Origin: G965222505 sp965222505
GTDB taxonomy: Bacteria; Bacteroidota; Rhodothermia; Rhodothermales; DATKEJ01
Direction of reading: 5' to 3'
DNA length: 64,000 nt
Assembly: GCA_965222505.1 (NCBI GenBank)
Contig: OZ244956.1
Span: 2,666,001-2,730,000 of the forward strand
Position 1 is the first letter of the stretch, and every line of letters starts with the position of its first letter. The notes beneath the pieces were generated by a model that saw only the letters and a program-made list of their open reading frames with translations, did not search any database and was not told where the DNA came from. Made by a program: the position numbers and the translations under genes. Positions 8,869 through 17,867 of the stretch are shown here, in pieces.

Positions 8869-10011
8869 CTACGCCATAAGGCCCTCCAGTGCCTCGCAAA
8901 ACCCGGCCCAACTGTAGCGTTTTTTCTGCCGCCGTACGCCTTCGGTCAGGGGTTGACTCAGGTTTCCATCAAAAAAATGAACGATGGCATTGGCAAGGGC
9001 GCCGGGGGCTTTCGGGGGAACCACCAGCCCGGCTTCTTCATGGGGCACGACTTCCGGCAACGCGCCCACAGCCGTCACAATCAACGGGCGCTCAAAGTGG
9101 TAGGCCACTTGGGCAATGCCGCTCTGTGAGGCCGAAAGATACGGTTGTACCACCACATCCGCCGCCGAGAAGAACACCGGCACCTGATCCTCGGGAATGT
9201 ATTCCGCATGGAGATGCAACGCTTCCTTCAAGCCTAGCCGGTCGATTTGCGTACGGTATTCGGCCTCGTTTTCATAAAACTCCCCTGCAATCACCAACCG
9301 TACATCAGGCCTGCGCGCCAACACGGCTGGCATCGCATCAAGCAAAACCTGCAACCCTTTGTACTTCCGTATAAACCCAAAGAACAATAACACCGGCGCA
9401 TCCTGAGGTAACCCGAGCCCGTCACGGGCTTCCACACGCGGCTGTAACGGACCAAACCGATCATAGACCGGATGATGGCTTCGCACGACGGGCACGGTAA
9501 TACCCAACTGCTCAATTTCCGCTTCGACCGTACTGGATAGGACAACCAATCCGTCGCACGCCTTCAGAAAATACCGGCTCAGCATCCGGTCGCCAGGCCG
9601 CGGTTCATGCGGCAATGCATTGTGCACCACGGCCAGTACCCGAATGCCCTGTTTGCGTACCCGCCATGCGATGAACCCATAGGCCGGAGCAAAAAACGGC
9701 ATCCAGTGCATGAAGACCAGTACCTCCGGTTTTTGCCGAATCACCGCACGGGCAGTTTTGAACCAACTCCACGGGTTCAGGGTGTCGATCAAACGGGGCG
9801 CTTCGACGGGGGTGGTGGGTGGATCGGTGGTGTACTGGGTTTTGCCGGGAAACAGCAGATCGGGGTACTGCCGACGGAAAGACACCAATGCAGACGTATG
9901 CCCCCGGGCCTGCAAGGTAGCATGCATCGTTTCCAGAAACTGGGCGATGCCGCCCCGGTAGGGATATACCGGCCCAATAGAGACGATATGCCGGTGTGGT
10001 CCCTGTTCCAT
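8869..10011 (-). CDS. Glycosyltransferase family 4 (GT-B fold)
   Basis: A retaining GT-B glycosyltransferase expected to add a sugar to a lipid-linked or surface glycan. It starts with HIVSIGPVYPYRGGIAQFL, the acceptor-side glycine-rich turn of GT4 enzymes, and has LLFFGFIRKYKGLQVLLDAM and the sugar-nucleotide site SASQSGIAQVAYHFERPLIV. The frame is open to 10098, but the ATG at 10011 is preferred: it lies 5 bp after the stop of the upstream glycosyltransferase and begins just before the conserved region (380 residues). The two glycosyltransferases form an operon, perhaps with coaBC upstream. The exact sugar is unknown. Confidence 0.88.
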   Translation of the reverse strand: MEQGPHRHIVSIGPVYPYRGGIAQFLETMHATLQARGHTSALVSFRRQYPDLLFPGKTQYTTDPPTTPVEAPRLIDTLNPWSWFKTARAVIRQKPEVLVFMHWMPFFAPAYGFIAWRVRKQGIRVLAVVHNALPHEPRPGDRMLSRYFLKACDGLVVLSSTVEAEIEQLGITVPVVRSHHPVYDRFGPLQPRVEARDGLGLPQDAPVLLFFGFIRKYKGLQVLLDAMPAVLARRPDVRLVIAGEFYENEAEYRTQIDRLGLKEALHLHAEYIPEDQVPVFFSAADVVVQPYLSASQSGIAQVAYHFERPLIVTAVGALPEVVPHEEAGLVVPPKAPGALANAIVHFFDGNLSQPLTEGVRRQKKRYSWAGFCEALEGLMA

Positions 10012-10015
10012 GGCG

Positions 10016-11005
10016 TTACGGGTTCGGGGCATAGACCGGAGGGCCGGTACGTGGCCCGGTCGGTGGTAAGACCTTGACCACTTTATAGGTGCCGGCATCT
10101 TCCATGCGGGGCCGGATAATCATCTCGCCCAGGAAGCCAGTGAAGAAGGATTGCGCCCCCAGCAGAATGAGCAACATCCCCAGAAACAGCAAGGGTCGGT
10201 TGCCCAATGGCTGGCCCATCAGCTTGAGCACCGTAAGGTACAGGCTGATCCCGATCCCACCCATGAACGACAGCGTACCCAACAGCCCGAAGAAATGCAT
10301 GGGCCGCACAGCAAACCGGGTCAGGAAGATGACCGTGATCAAGTCCAGAAAACCCGTGATGTACCGGCCCAGGCCGAACTTCGTCTTGCCAAATTTACGC
10401 GGGTGGTGTTTGACGACCTGTTCGGTGATACGGTTAAACCCGGCCCATTTGGCCAGCATCGGAATGTAACGGTGCAACTCGCCATAGACCTGCACGTTTT
10501 GCACCACCTCGGCCCGATAGGCTTTCAGGCCACAGTTAAAATCGTGCAACCGAATGCCGGAGAGGACCCGCGTCACAAAGTTAAAAAACCGGCTGGCGAT
10601 TTTTTTCTCCAGGGGGTCCTTACGCGCCTTTTTCCATCCACTCACCAGGTCATACCCTTCCTCCAGTTTTGCAATGAGGGCGGGGATTTCGTCCGGGTCA
10701 TCCTGCAAGTCGGCATCCATGGTGATTACATATTTGCCCTGCACGTGCGTAAACCCGAGCGCCAGCGCCGCCGATTTTCCGTAGTTGCGCCGCATCCGAA
10801 TGCCTGCAAATCGGGCATCTCCGGTATGGGCCGCTTCGATGGCATCCCAGGAGCCATCGCGGGAGCCATCGTCTACCAGCCACACTTCAAACGAAAGCGA
10901 GCCTGTTTCACAGGCGTCCGTAATACGGCCAACCAGCTCAGGAATCGACTCGACCTCGTTGTAGACCGGGACGACGATGGATACGTGGGGTTCGTGGATG
11001 CGCAT
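10016..11005 (-). CDS. Glycosyltransferase family 2 with C-terminal membrane helices
   Basis: A GT-A glycosyltransferase of the dolichol/undecaprenyl-phosphate sugar transferase type. It has VSIVVPVYNEVESIPELV at the N-terminus, the WLVDDGSRDGSW and DADLQDDPDEIPAL (DXD-type) nucleotide-binding motifs and two hydrophobic helices after residue 230, as in ArnC/GtrB-like proteins that put a sugar on undecaprenyl phosphate at the inner membrane. The ATG at 11005 is used; an upstream TTG at 11032 would add nine residues. It is followed after 5 bp by the GT4 gene. Confidence 0.88.
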   Translation of the reverse strand: MRIHEPHVSIVVPVYNEVESIPELVGRITDACETGSLSFEVWLVDDGSRDGSWDAIEAAHTGDARFAGIRMRRNYGKSAALALGFTHVQGKYVITMDADLQDDPDEIPALIAKLEEGYDLVSGWKKARKDPLEKKIASRFFNFVTRVLSGIRLHDFNCGLKAYRAEVVQNVQVYGELHRYIPMLAKWAGFNRITEQVVKHHPRKFGKTKFGLGRYITGFLDLITVIFLTRFAVRPMHFFGLLGTLSFMGGIGISLYLTVLKLMGQPLGNRPLLFLGMLLILLGAQSFFTGFLGEMIIRPRMEDAGTYKVVKVLPPTGPRTGPPVYAPNP

Positions 11006-11148
11006 GCTGGAAGATACGCCGTCGTTTAACAATTGTGATTTTTGCTGTTTATATTTTTCATTAGGGTGTACTGAAAATCAAAAAAGAACGATTTTTTGCA
11101 CGCAAAAGTGGGCAAAAAGCACCGTTTACGCTTGCATGTCAGTATGCC

Positions 11149-12342
11149 CTAGATCACACGATCCAGGATGGCTTCGGCGACTTCGGCTTTGGGCATCACA
11201 GGCAGGGCCTCTGTGTAGCCGTCGGCAGAAATCAAGGTCACACGGTTGGTACCCGTGCCGAAACCGGCCCCAGGTTCGTGAAGGTTGTTCAGCACGATCC
11301 AGTCCAGGTTTTTGGATTGAAGTTTGCGCTGGGCCTCCTGCAACCCCTTTTCGGTTTCCATTGCAAACCCGACGAGGCATTGCCCTTCGCGTTTATGCGC
11401 CCCGAGACCGGCCAGAATGTCTGGGTTGCGCTTCAGGGTGAGGGTGGGCGCGTCTCCAGAATCGCCCTTTTTGAGTTTGTGATCAGCGGGAGCGGCGGGG
11501 GCAAAGTCAGCGACGGCGGCAGCCATGAGCACGAAGTCGGAGTCCGCGTGGGCCTGCACGGCTTCATGCATGTCCTGGGCCGTTGTCACATCGATGCGTG
11601 TGACACCGGGCGGCGTGTCCAGCACGGCCGGGCCGCTAACGAGGGTCACCTCGGCCCCGCGTTTGGCGGCGGCGGCGGCCAGGGCATAGCCCATCGTACC
11701 GGTGGAGTGGTTGGTGATGAACCGCACGGGGTCTATCGGCTCCTGGGTAGGGCCGGCGGTGACCAGTACCGTGCGGCCTTTTAAGGGCGCGACTGCCCCG
11801 AGTTTTTCAGCCACGCACTGGAAAATGTCGGCAGGTTCGGGCAAGCGGCCGGTACCGACGAGACCGCTGGCCAGTTCACCGTGCGCCGGTTCCATAACCT
11901 CGCGCCCATCGGTGCGGAGCAGGTCCAGGTTGCGTTGCACAGCGGGATGGAGGTACATGTCGTGGTCCATCGCCGGGCAGACGAGCATCGGGCACCGCAC
12001 GGCGAGGGCAGTGGCGGTCAGCATGGAATCGCAGTGGCCGTGGGCGAGTTTGGCGATGGTCTGGGCCGTGGCGGGAGCCACCACAAACAAATCGGCCCAG
12101 AGCCCAAGTTCGATGTGCTTAGTCCATGAACCTTCCGTATCCAGGCCGGGAAAGATCTCGATGAGCACTTCGCGCCCGGAGAGGGTGCCCAGGGTGAGCG
12201 GGGTGATAAAGCGCCCGGCATCCGGTGTCATGAGTACCTGGACCTCGGCCCCGGCTTTCCTAAAGCGCCGAACCAGTTCAGCGGTCTTGTAGGCTGCGAT
12301 GCCGCCACATACGCCGAGTAGAATTTTGCGACCGTTAAGCAT
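11149..12342 (-). CDS. coaBC: Bifunctional phosphopantothenoylcysteine decarboxylase/synthetase
   Basis: CoaBC joins cysteine to 4'-phosphopantothenate (CTP-dependent) and decarboxylates the product, two steps of coenzyme A synthesis. The N-terminal CoaC flavoprotein part shows KILLGVCGGIAAYKT and the active-site loop CPAMDHDMY. The CoaB part shows VLVTAGPTQEPIDPVRFITN, NHSTGTMG and the lysine motif DHKLKKGD. Length 397 residues is normal. The ATG at 12342 is chosen over the upstream frame start at 12381 because a GGAAG Shine-Dalgarno sits 8 nt before it and homologues begin there. It follows rpoZ on the same strand, with a terminator-like hairpin between. Confidence 0.95.
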   Translation of the reverse strand: MLNGRKILLGVCGGIAAYKTAELVRRFRKAGAEVQVLMTPDAGRFITPLTLGTLSGREVLIEIFPGLDTEGSWTKHIELGLWADLFVVAPATAQTIAKLAHGHCDSMLTATALAVRCPMLVCPAMDHDMYLHPAVQRNLDLLRTDGREVMEPAHGELASGLVGTGRLPEPADIFQCVAEKLGAVAPLKGRTVLVTAGPTQEPIDPVRFITNHSTGTMGYALAAAAAKRGAEVTLVSGPAVLDTPPGVTRIDVTTAQDMHEAVQAHADSDFVLMAAAVADFAPAAPADHKLKKGDSGDAPTLTLKRNPDILAGLGAHKREGQCLVGFAMETEKGLQEAQRKLQSKNLDWIVLNNLHEPGAGFGTGTNRVTLISADGYTEALPVMPKAEVAEAILDRVI

Positions 12343-12354
12343 AACCAACTTCCA

Positions 12355-12404
12355 ATAAAAAAGCCGAATGGCGAAGGGCAAGGTACACCTTCAGCATTCG
12401 GCTT
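12355..12404 (-). terminator. Rho-independent terminator after rpoZ
   Basis: On the minus strand AAGCCGAATG pairs perfectly with CATTCGGCTT (10 bp stem, 24 nt loop), followed by a T-run. It would end the yicC-gmk-rpoZ transcript and it overlaps the coaBC leader, so some read-through may feed coaBC. A second, shorter hairpin (CCCCCAGG 12421-12428 / CCTGGGGG 12438-12445) overlaps the rpoZ stop codon. Confidence 0.75.
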
Positions 12405-12429
12405 CGCGTTTCTGTGGGGCCCCCCAGGG

Positions 12430-12735
12430 TCAGACGACCTGGGGGTCTTCGCCGGGGCGACGAAAGTAAATTTCGTGCCCGAACATCTCGTTGATGGAGA
12501 CTTCCGTGGGTTTGGGCCGCCGTTCGTATTCCAGCGAAATCCGGGATTGCTCTTCCGTCATGCGGGCATCGTCAATATCGGATTCAAACCCTTCGAAGTA
12601 GGAGAGCTTTTCGTCCAGTTCGCTTTTAACGTTGGTGCTTACCTGACGGGCACGCTTGGACAAAATAACAATGGCTTCGTACATAGTGCCGGCCTGGTGG
12701 GCCAGTTCGTCGATGTCCCGGGTCTTGATGGGCAT
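12430..12735 (-). CDS. rpoZ: DNA-directed RNA polymerase omega subunit, Bacteroidota type
   Basis: Omega helps fold and assemble RNA polymerase around beta'. The 101-residue product contains the diagnostic segments DIDELAHQAGTMYEAIVILSKRA near the N-terminus and RRPKPTEVSINEMF near the C-terminus, in the arrangement of the Bacteroidota RpoZ family rather than the proteobacterial one. It lies 12 bp after gmk; the yicC-gmk-rpoZ-coaBC order is common in bacteria and supports the call. Confidence 0.9.
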   Translation of the reverse strand: MPIKTRDIDELAHQAGTMYEAIVILSKRARQVSTNVKSELDEKLSYFEGFESDIDDARMTEEQSRISLEYERRPKPTEVSINEMFGHEIYFRRPGEDPQVV

Positions 12736-12747
12736 GATTCTATCTGC

Positions 12748-13329
12748 TTAAATGGTCGGTTCTTGCAATGGTGCAGACCGTAAGAACGAGTCTACGAGGT
12801 TTAAGGTTTCCGCAGCAGCTACTTCCAGATCGTCGTTGACCACGGTATGGTCGAAGTTTGGGGCCTGTTCGATTTCCCAGCGGGCGAGGTCTATGCGTTC
12901 GGCGAGGGTTTCGGGCGTTTCGGTGCCGCGCATGCCGAGGCGTTCTTCGAGTACGTCCAGCGATGGTGGTTTGATAAACAGGGCCAGGGCCTGGTCTCCG
13001 TAGATGCGCTTGACGTTGGTGGCCCCACGCACCTCAATATCAAGCAAAACCGGGTGGTGCTGTGCGGCTTCTTCGACGGCGCTGCGCAGGGTGCCGTAGA
13101 ACCGACCCGGATAGACTTCCTCGTACTCCAGAAACGCACCCTCAGCAATCTTTTCCCGAAACGCCTCTTCCGTCAGAAAATGGTAGTGTATACCGTCTTG
13201 CTCGTAATCGCGCATGGGCCGGGTTGTGGCCGACACCGAGAAGCGCATGGCCGGGAAGGCCTGGAGAACGCGGCGGCACAGGGTCGTTTTGCCCGCCCCG
13301 CTGGGCGCTGTGACGACGACGATTTTCAC
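12748..13329 (-). CDS. gmk: Guanylate kinase
   Basis: Gmk phosphorylates GMP to GDP with ATP. The P-loop APSGAGKTT lies at about residues 8-16, followed by the GMP-binding SATTRPMRDYEQDGIHYHFL and EYEEVYPGRFYGT. Length 193 is typical. The start is GTG at 13329, sharing four bases (GTGA) with the yicC stop, which points to translational coupling. Confidence 0.96.
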   Translation of the reverse strand: MKIVVVTAPSGAGKTTLCRRVLQAFPAMRFSVSATTRPMRDYEQDGIHYHFLTEEAFREKIAEGAFLEYEEVYPGRFYGTLRSAVEEAAQHHPVLLDIEVRGATNVKRIYGDQALALFIKPPSLDVLEERLGMRGTETPETLAERIDLARWEIEQAPNFDHTVVNDDLEVAAAETLNLVDSFLRSAPLQEPTI

Positions 13330-14201
13330 TGGATGTTCTGGACTTGTTCGCGGATCTTCTCCAACTCCTCTTTCATCTGAACGGCCCGATGGGCAATCTC
13401 GGCATCATTGGACTTGGAGCCGATGGTGTTCACCTCCCGGTTCATCTCTTGCGTAAGAAAGTTGAGCTTGCGGCCCACAGGCTCGGACAGCGTAAGGGCA
13501 TCGCGGAACACAGCAATGTGGGACCGCAAGCGCACACATTCTTCGGTAATATCCAGCCGGTCGGCCAGAACGGCCACTTCCATCGCCAGACGTACTTCGT
13601 CGATGCGTTCGTCATCGAACAATTCTTGTAGGCGTTCCATCAGCCGGGTACGGCCCTCCTCCACGCGGCGGGGGGCACGGGCTTCGACGGCCACCAGTTC
13701 GTGCGCCATTTGATTGACCCGCTCGACCAATTCGGTGTGCATGGCCTGGCCTTCCTGACGGCGCATGGCGATCAACGCGTCGAGGGCGGCTTGCAAGGCT
13801 CCTTGAATGGCCGGCCAGGCCCCTTCGGGCACTTCCTTTTCGGCGGTGGTGAACACATCCTGAAACGTCAGCAGGTGTTCCAGCCGAACGGCATCGTGGA
13901 GGCCGGCAGCCGTTTGGAGCGACTGCAACAGTTCAGCATAACCACGGGCCAAAGGAGCGTTTACCGCCACAGCCATGTTGGCTTGATCGGGCTGCTCCAG
14001 CTGAATCCGGGTATGCACTTTGCCTCGATGGATGCGGGCTTTAATCAGGCGCTGAATGTCCGCTTCCCGCTCGGCCAGGTTCCGGGGCATATGCACCGAG
14101 ACTTCGCAGAACCGGTTGTTGACGGTCCGTAGCTCTACCCTGGCAACGACCCCTTCCACTTCTGCGGAACCCCGGCCAAAGCCGGTCATGCTTTCAATCA
14201 T
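13326..14201 (-). CDS. yicC: YicC family endoribonuclease
   Basis: YicC proteins are conserved endoribonucleases (the E. coli member cuts small RNAs). The product shows the family's N-terminus IESMTGFGRGSAEVEG, the central RTVNNRFCEVSVHMPR and the C-terminal block GRKLNFLTQEMNREVNTIGSKSND. Length 291 is full size. It is the first gene of the yicC-gmk-rpoZ operon and overlaps gmk by 4 bp. A terminator after tRNA-Ser lies directly upstream, so it needs its own promoter. Confidence 0.93.
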   Translation of the reverse strand: MIESMTGFGRGSAEVEGVVARVELRTVNNRFCEVSVHMPRNLAEREADIQRLIKARIHRGKVHTRIQLEQPDQANMAVAVNAPLARGYAELLQSLQTAAGLHDAVRLEHLLTFQDVFTTAEKEVPEGAWPAIQGALQAALDALIAMRRQEGQAMHTELVERVNQMAHELVAVEARAPRRVEEGRTRLMERLQELFDDERIDEVRLAMEVAVLADRLDITEECVRLRSHIAVFRDALTLSEPVGRKLNFLTQEMNREVNTIGSKSNDAEIAHRAVQMKEELEKIREQVQNIQ

Positions 14202-14221
14202 GTGAGCACTCCTCGACAGGC

Positions 14222-14248
14222 AAAAAAAGTGGGCTGTACGGCCAGCCC
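14222..14248 (-). terminator. Rho-independent terminator after tRNA-Ser
   Basis: On the minus strand GGGCTG and CAGCCC form a 6 bp GC-rich stem (14231-14248) followed within two bases by seven T (14222-14228). It lies 30 bp past the tRNA 3' end and just before yicC. Confidence 0.75.
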
Positions 14249-14276
14249 GCCGCGGAAGGTAACCCTTCCCTTAAAG

Positions 14277-14366
<90 letters not shown>

Positions 14367-14465
14367 GGGAAATACACAAACCGGGAATATACGCCGGGCT
14401 TGGCTTTATTTGGAAATGCCCTGAGCGCTACTGGGTGCTCTTCACAAGGGATTCAGGATCTACAT

Positions 14466-14478
14466 GACATGGCATGTC
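14466..14478. promoter_or_regulatory. Perfect palindrome GACATG-G-CATGTC
   Basis: A 6+1+6 palindrome lies in the short gap between the frr stop and tRNA-Ser, flanked by TACAT/TACATG. It resembles a dimeric repressor site, but no partner is known. It may have arisen by chance. Confidence 0.3.
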
Positions 14479-14498
14479 CCTACATGGGGGCGGTGGAG

Positions 14499-15068
14499 TT
14501 AGACCTCCATGATTTCATTTTCCTTGCGGTCGAGGCCCTTGTCGATGCGGTCGATGTATTCGTCCGTCATCTTTTGCAATTGGTCCTCGGCCTCGTAGCG
14601 CATGTCTTCCGAGAGCTTTTCGCCTTCCTGGGTTTTTTTGATTTCGTCTCTGGCGTGGCGGCGGATGTTGCGGATGGCAATTTTGGTTTCTTCGCCCCGG
14701 CTGCGGGCGGCTTTGACGAGGTCTTTGCGGCGCTCCTCGGAAAGGGGTGGCACCGGCACCCGGATGAGGGCCCCGTCGTTGCCGGGGTTCAAGCCGAGGT
14801 TGGCAGCAATGATGGCCTTCTCGACCAGGCTGAGGACGGATTTATCCCAGGGCTGTACCACAATCAAATCATGTTGCGGCGCACTGACGCTGGCCATCTG
14901 GTTGAGCGGCGTTGAGGTGCCATAATAATCCACCCGAACATTATCCAGCATGGACGGCGTCGCCCGCCCGGCCCGGATGGCGTGCAGTTCCTGGCCGAGG
15001 TGGTCGATGGATTTGTCCATGTGGTCTTTGGCCTCTTCGAGGACCAGTTGCAATAATTCGTCGATCAT
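14499..15068 (-). CDS. frr: Ribosome recycling factor
   Basis: RRF splits post-termination ribosomes together with EF-G. The 189-residue product shows the family signatures HAIRAGRATPSMLDNVRVDYYG, PLNQMASVSAP and the C-terminal RRHARDEIKKTQEGEKLSED. Full length. It follows pyrH by 41 bp, the usual order, and is the last gene of the rplM-to-frr block. Confidence 0.97.
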   Translation of the reverse strand: MIDELLQLVLEEAKDHMDKSIDHLGQELHAIRAGRATPSMLDNVRVDYYGTSTPLNQMASVSAPQHDLIVVQPWDKSVLSLVEKAIIAANLGLNPGNDGALIRVPVPPLSEERRKDLVKAARSRGEETKIAIRNIRRHARDEIKKTQEGEKLSEDMRYEAEDQLQKMTDEYIDRIDKGLDRKENEIMEV

Positions 15069-15109
15069 AGGGGTTGCTGGTTGGCTTCAGGATCGGGCGG
15101 CCACACTTC

Positions 15110-15853
15110 CTAACGAGGGGCAAGTACGGAGGCGGCTTCATCTTCGTTCCAGTGTACGGTCGTGCCGAGGGGCTCCCCCTGTGCAATGCGAAGCAAGTTG
15201 CCCGGTTCATTCATGTTGAACACGATGATCGGAATAGAGGATTCCTTGCACAGGGTAATTGCCGTCAGGTCCATTACCTTCAGGTTGCGTTTGATGACCT
15301 CCATGCCGCTGATCGACATGAACCGCTGGGCGGTGGGGTCCTTTTCAGGATCGGCGGTGAATACGCCGTCTACGCGGGTACCTTTCAGGATTACATCGGC
15401 ATCAATTTCGGCGGCGCGGAGAGAGGCGGCGGTGTCCGTCGTGAAGTACGGGTTTCCAGTGCCTGCACCGAAGATTACCACCCGGCCTTTTTCCAGGTGC
15501 CGAACGGCCCGGCGGCGGATAAACGGCTCCGCAATTTCTTCCATCTTGATGGCCGAGAGCAACCGGGTGTAGAGCCCGTTTTGTTCAAACACGTCTTGCA
15601 GTGCCATCGCGTTCATCATCGTCGCGAGCATCCCCATATAGTCGGCGTGGGCACGGGTCATGCCGGTGCTTTGGCCTGCCACCCCCCGAAAGATATTTCC
15701 CCCCCCGATGACAATGCCGACCTCCGCGCCGCGTTCGACGACTGTTTTAACATCCTGGGCATAGGCCGAGAGTACGTCATTGTCGATGCCGAAAGCTTTT
15801 TTGCCGAGCAGGGCTTCCCCGCTCATTTTGAGCAAGATGCGTTTGTATTTCAA
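15110..15853 (-). CDS. pyrH: UMP kinase
   Basis: PyrH phosphorylates UMP to UDP, feeding pyrimidine nucleotide synthesis. The bacterial amino-acid-kinase fold is evident from YKRILLKMSGEALLG at the N-terminus, GIVIGGGNIFRG, the ATP/UMP loops RAHADYMGMLATMMNA and VIFGAGTGNPYFTTDTAA. A TTG start at 15853 gives the canonical N-terminus and 247 residues; it is preceded by an AGG at about 10 nt. An upstream GTG at 15895 would add 14 non-conserved residues. A terminator separates it from tsf. Confidence 0.95.
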   Translation of the reverse strand: MKYKRILLKMSGEALLGKKAFGIDNDVLSAYAQDVKTVVERGAEVGIVIGGGNIFRGVAGQSTGMTRAHADYMGMLATMMNAMALQDVFEQNGLYTRLLSAIKMEEIAEPFIRRRAVRHLEKGRVVIFGAGTGNPYFTTDTAASLRAAEIDADVILKGTRVDGVFTADPEKDPTAQRFMSISGMEVIKRNLKVMDLTAITLCKESSIPIIVFNMNEPGNLLRIAQGEPLGTTVHWNEDEAASVLAPR

Positions 15854-16091
15854 CGGTGTGGACCTAGTGTTTCGAAGGACAAACCGGAAGCACACGGGGT
15901 GCTTGCGTAGGGCCGTCTAATCTACGGCACCCACCGCCTTCCATGCAACGATCACCGCGCCCTGGATGTGTGAACAACTTGAATCTTCCAGTTACTTCTC
16001 CAAATACATTGCGGCCTCATCCGGTTTGCCCCAGGCGCGGTAGAGGCGTCGGATTGTACAAAATGAAACGACAAGCTGCGTAACATCAATC

Positions 16092-16134
16092 AAAAAAGGG
16101 TACCCCGCTAAGCGAAGCACCCTTCATTTTTTTG
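16092..16134 (-). terminator. Terminator after tsf (works on both strands)
   Basis: A GGGT.../...ACCC hairpin (paired bases about 16098-16103 and 16119-16123, loop containing GCTAAGC) has an A-run on one side and a T-run on the other. On the minus strand it reads AAGGGTGC...TACCCTTTTTT, directly after the tsf stop. Confidence 0.7.
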
Positions 16135-16150
16135 GTGTACGGCCCGGGTC

Positions 16151-16978
16151 TTAGTCCCCCAGGGCAAAACGTACATACCGGACGATCTCGGCCCCGGATT
16201 GCTTGAGCATTTGGCCGACCGTCATGGACGAGTCCTTGACGAAAGGTTGCTCAACCAGAACGTTGTCCTTGTAGAAGCGCTTCAGTTTGCCTTCGGCGAT
16301 CCGGTCGATGATGTGTTCCGGTTTGCCCTCGGCGATGGCAGCTTCACGGCCGATTTCGAGTTCTTTATCGCGTACGGCAGCCGGTACTTCATCGACGCGG
16401 GCAGCGACCGGGTTCATAGCGGCCACCTGCATGGCTACGTCGCGCCCGGCGGTGGCCAGGGCGCCATTGCCGTTGAGTTCGACGAGTACGCCGAGGCGGG
16501 CTCCGGGGTGGATGTACCCGACCACCTGGCCGGTGGCGGCGGTGACGACGGCCACGCGGCGCACATCAATCTTTTCGCCGATTTTGCCCATCAGGTCGGT
16601 CACCGTTTCGCCGATGGTCCGGCCACTGGCGAGGGTGAGGCCCTTGAGCGTGTCCAGGTCAGCGGGGGTTTCGGCCAGGGCGAGGTCGGCCACTTCCTGG
16701 GCGAATGCCTTGAAGTCGTCGTTCCGGGCCACGAAGTCGGTTTCGCAGTTGACCTCGACCATAGCGGCGGTTTTGCCGTCTTCGGACAGGGCGAGGCTGA
16801 CGACGCCCTCCTTGGCATCGCGGTCGGCGCGTTTGGCGGAGACCTTTTGGCCTTTTTTGCGCAGGATGTCGATGGCGGCGTCAAAGTCGCCATCGGCCTC
16901 AATGAGGGCGCGTTTGCAATCCATCATACCAGCCCCGGTTACGTCACGGAGCCGTTTCACATCTTTGGCTGAAATCAT
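16151..16978 (-). CDS. tsf: Translation elongation factor Ts
   Basis: EF-Ts exchanges GDP for GTP on EF-Tu. The conserved N-terminal UBA-like helix VKRLRDVTGAGMMDCKRAL and the EF-Tu contact motif NCETDFVARND are present, followed by dimerisation repeats and the C-terminal PFVKDSSMTVGQ. The open frame runs up to 17188, into rpsB, but the ATG at 16978 starts right at the conserved region (275 residues). It lies 64 bp after rpsB, the standard pairing. Confidence 0.97.
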   Translation of the reverse strand: MISAKDVKRLRDVTGAGMMDCKRALIEADGDFDAAIDILRKKGQKVSAKRADRDAKEGVVSLALSEDGKTAAMVEVNCETDFVARNDDFKAFAQEVADLALAETPADLDTLKGLTLASGRTIGETVTDLMGKIGEKIDVRRVAVVTAATGQVVGYIHPGARLGVLVELNGNGALATAGRDVAMQVAAMNPVAARVDEVPAAVRDKELEIGREAAIAEGKPEHIIDRIAEGKLKRFYKDNVLVEQPFVKDSSMTVGQMLKQSGAEIVRYVRFALGD

Positions 16979-17042
16979 AGTATTACAAGCTGCTGGTGCA
17001 GCGTTTTTTTCGTTCAGGGTCCTGTTGTATTGGGCGTACCAC

Positions 17043-17843
17043 TCAGGCGTCTTTCTTAGCCTTCCTCGGCTTCTTCGCTGATTTTGCCGTTTCGGCGGCT
17101 TCGGCGGCTTCGAGCTTGCGCTTTTCTTTCTCGACCTGTTTGGCCTCGCGTTCGACTTCCCCGGCGCGTTTGCCTTCCAGGATGGCATCGGCGATGGCGC
17201 TGGTGACGAGCCGAATGGACTTCAGGGCATCGTCATTGGACGGGATGACCTGGTTTACGAGGTCTGGATCACAGTTGGTATCGACCATCGCGATGATGGG
17301 GATGCCGAGCTTCCGAGCTTCCTTGACGGCAATGTGTTCCCGGTTGATGTCCACGATGTAGACGGCATCGGGCAGCTTCGCCATCTTGGAAATCCCGGAG
17401 AGGGTGCGTTCCAGCTTCTCGCGTTCGCGCATGCGCATCAGGCGTTCCTTCTTTTTAAGCTGTTCGAAGGTGCCGTCGCTTTCCTGGCGGGTCAGGTTTT
17501 CCATCCGGCGGATGCTCTGGCGAATGGTCTGAAAGTTGGTCAACATCCCACCGAGCCAGCGTTCCGTGACGTAGGGCATGCCACAGCGTTCGGCTTCCGT
17601 CTTCATGACGTCCCGTGCCTGCTTTTTGGTACCGACGAACAGGATGTTGCGGCGGCTTTTGGCAAGGCGGGTGGCCGTTTGGGCGGCATCTTCGAGCCGG
17701 GCCTGGGTCTTTTTGAGGTCGATGATGTGGATACCATTACGCTCCATGAAGATGAATTGGCGCATTTTGGGATTCCACCGGCGGGTCAGGTGCCCGAAGT
17801 GGGTACCGGCCCGCACCAGATCCTCTAGGGATACTCGTGCCAT
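17043..17843 (-). CDS. rpsB: 30S ribosomal protein S2
   Basis: S2 binds at the back of the small subunit and helps recruit S1 where present. LVRAGTHFGHLTRRWNPKM, FVGTKKQA, RWLGGMLTNF and IPIIAMVDTNCDPD identify it. After residue 225 it has a lysine- and alanine-rich tail of about 40 residues, often seen in Bacteroidota. Upstream are rplM and rpsI; a perfect hairpin sits between its start and rpsI. Confidence 0.97.
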   Translation of the reverse strand: MARVSLEDLVRAGTHFGHLTRRWNPKMRQFIFMERNGIHIIDLKKTQARLEDAAQTATRLAKSRRNILFVGTKKQARDVMKTEAERCGMPYVTERWLGGMLTNFQTIRQSIRRMENLTRQESDGTFEQLKKKERLMRMREREKLERTLSGISKMAKLPDAVYIVDINREHIAVKEARKLGIPIIAMVDTNCDPDLVNQVIPSNDDALKSIRLVTSAIADAILEGKRAGEVEREAKQVEKEKRKLEAAEAAETAKSAKKPRKAKKDA

Positions 17844-17867
17844 AAGAGATAAGGGTTTGGGTTAAAT

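Noticed and set aside
10151..11029. 292-residue plus-strand frame over the GT2 gene
   Set aside because: The minus-strand GT2 protein is well supported, so this is a shadow.
16199..17081. Two plus-strand frames over tsf
   Set aside because: They overlap each other and conserved tsf/rpsB; composition is typical of shadow frames.
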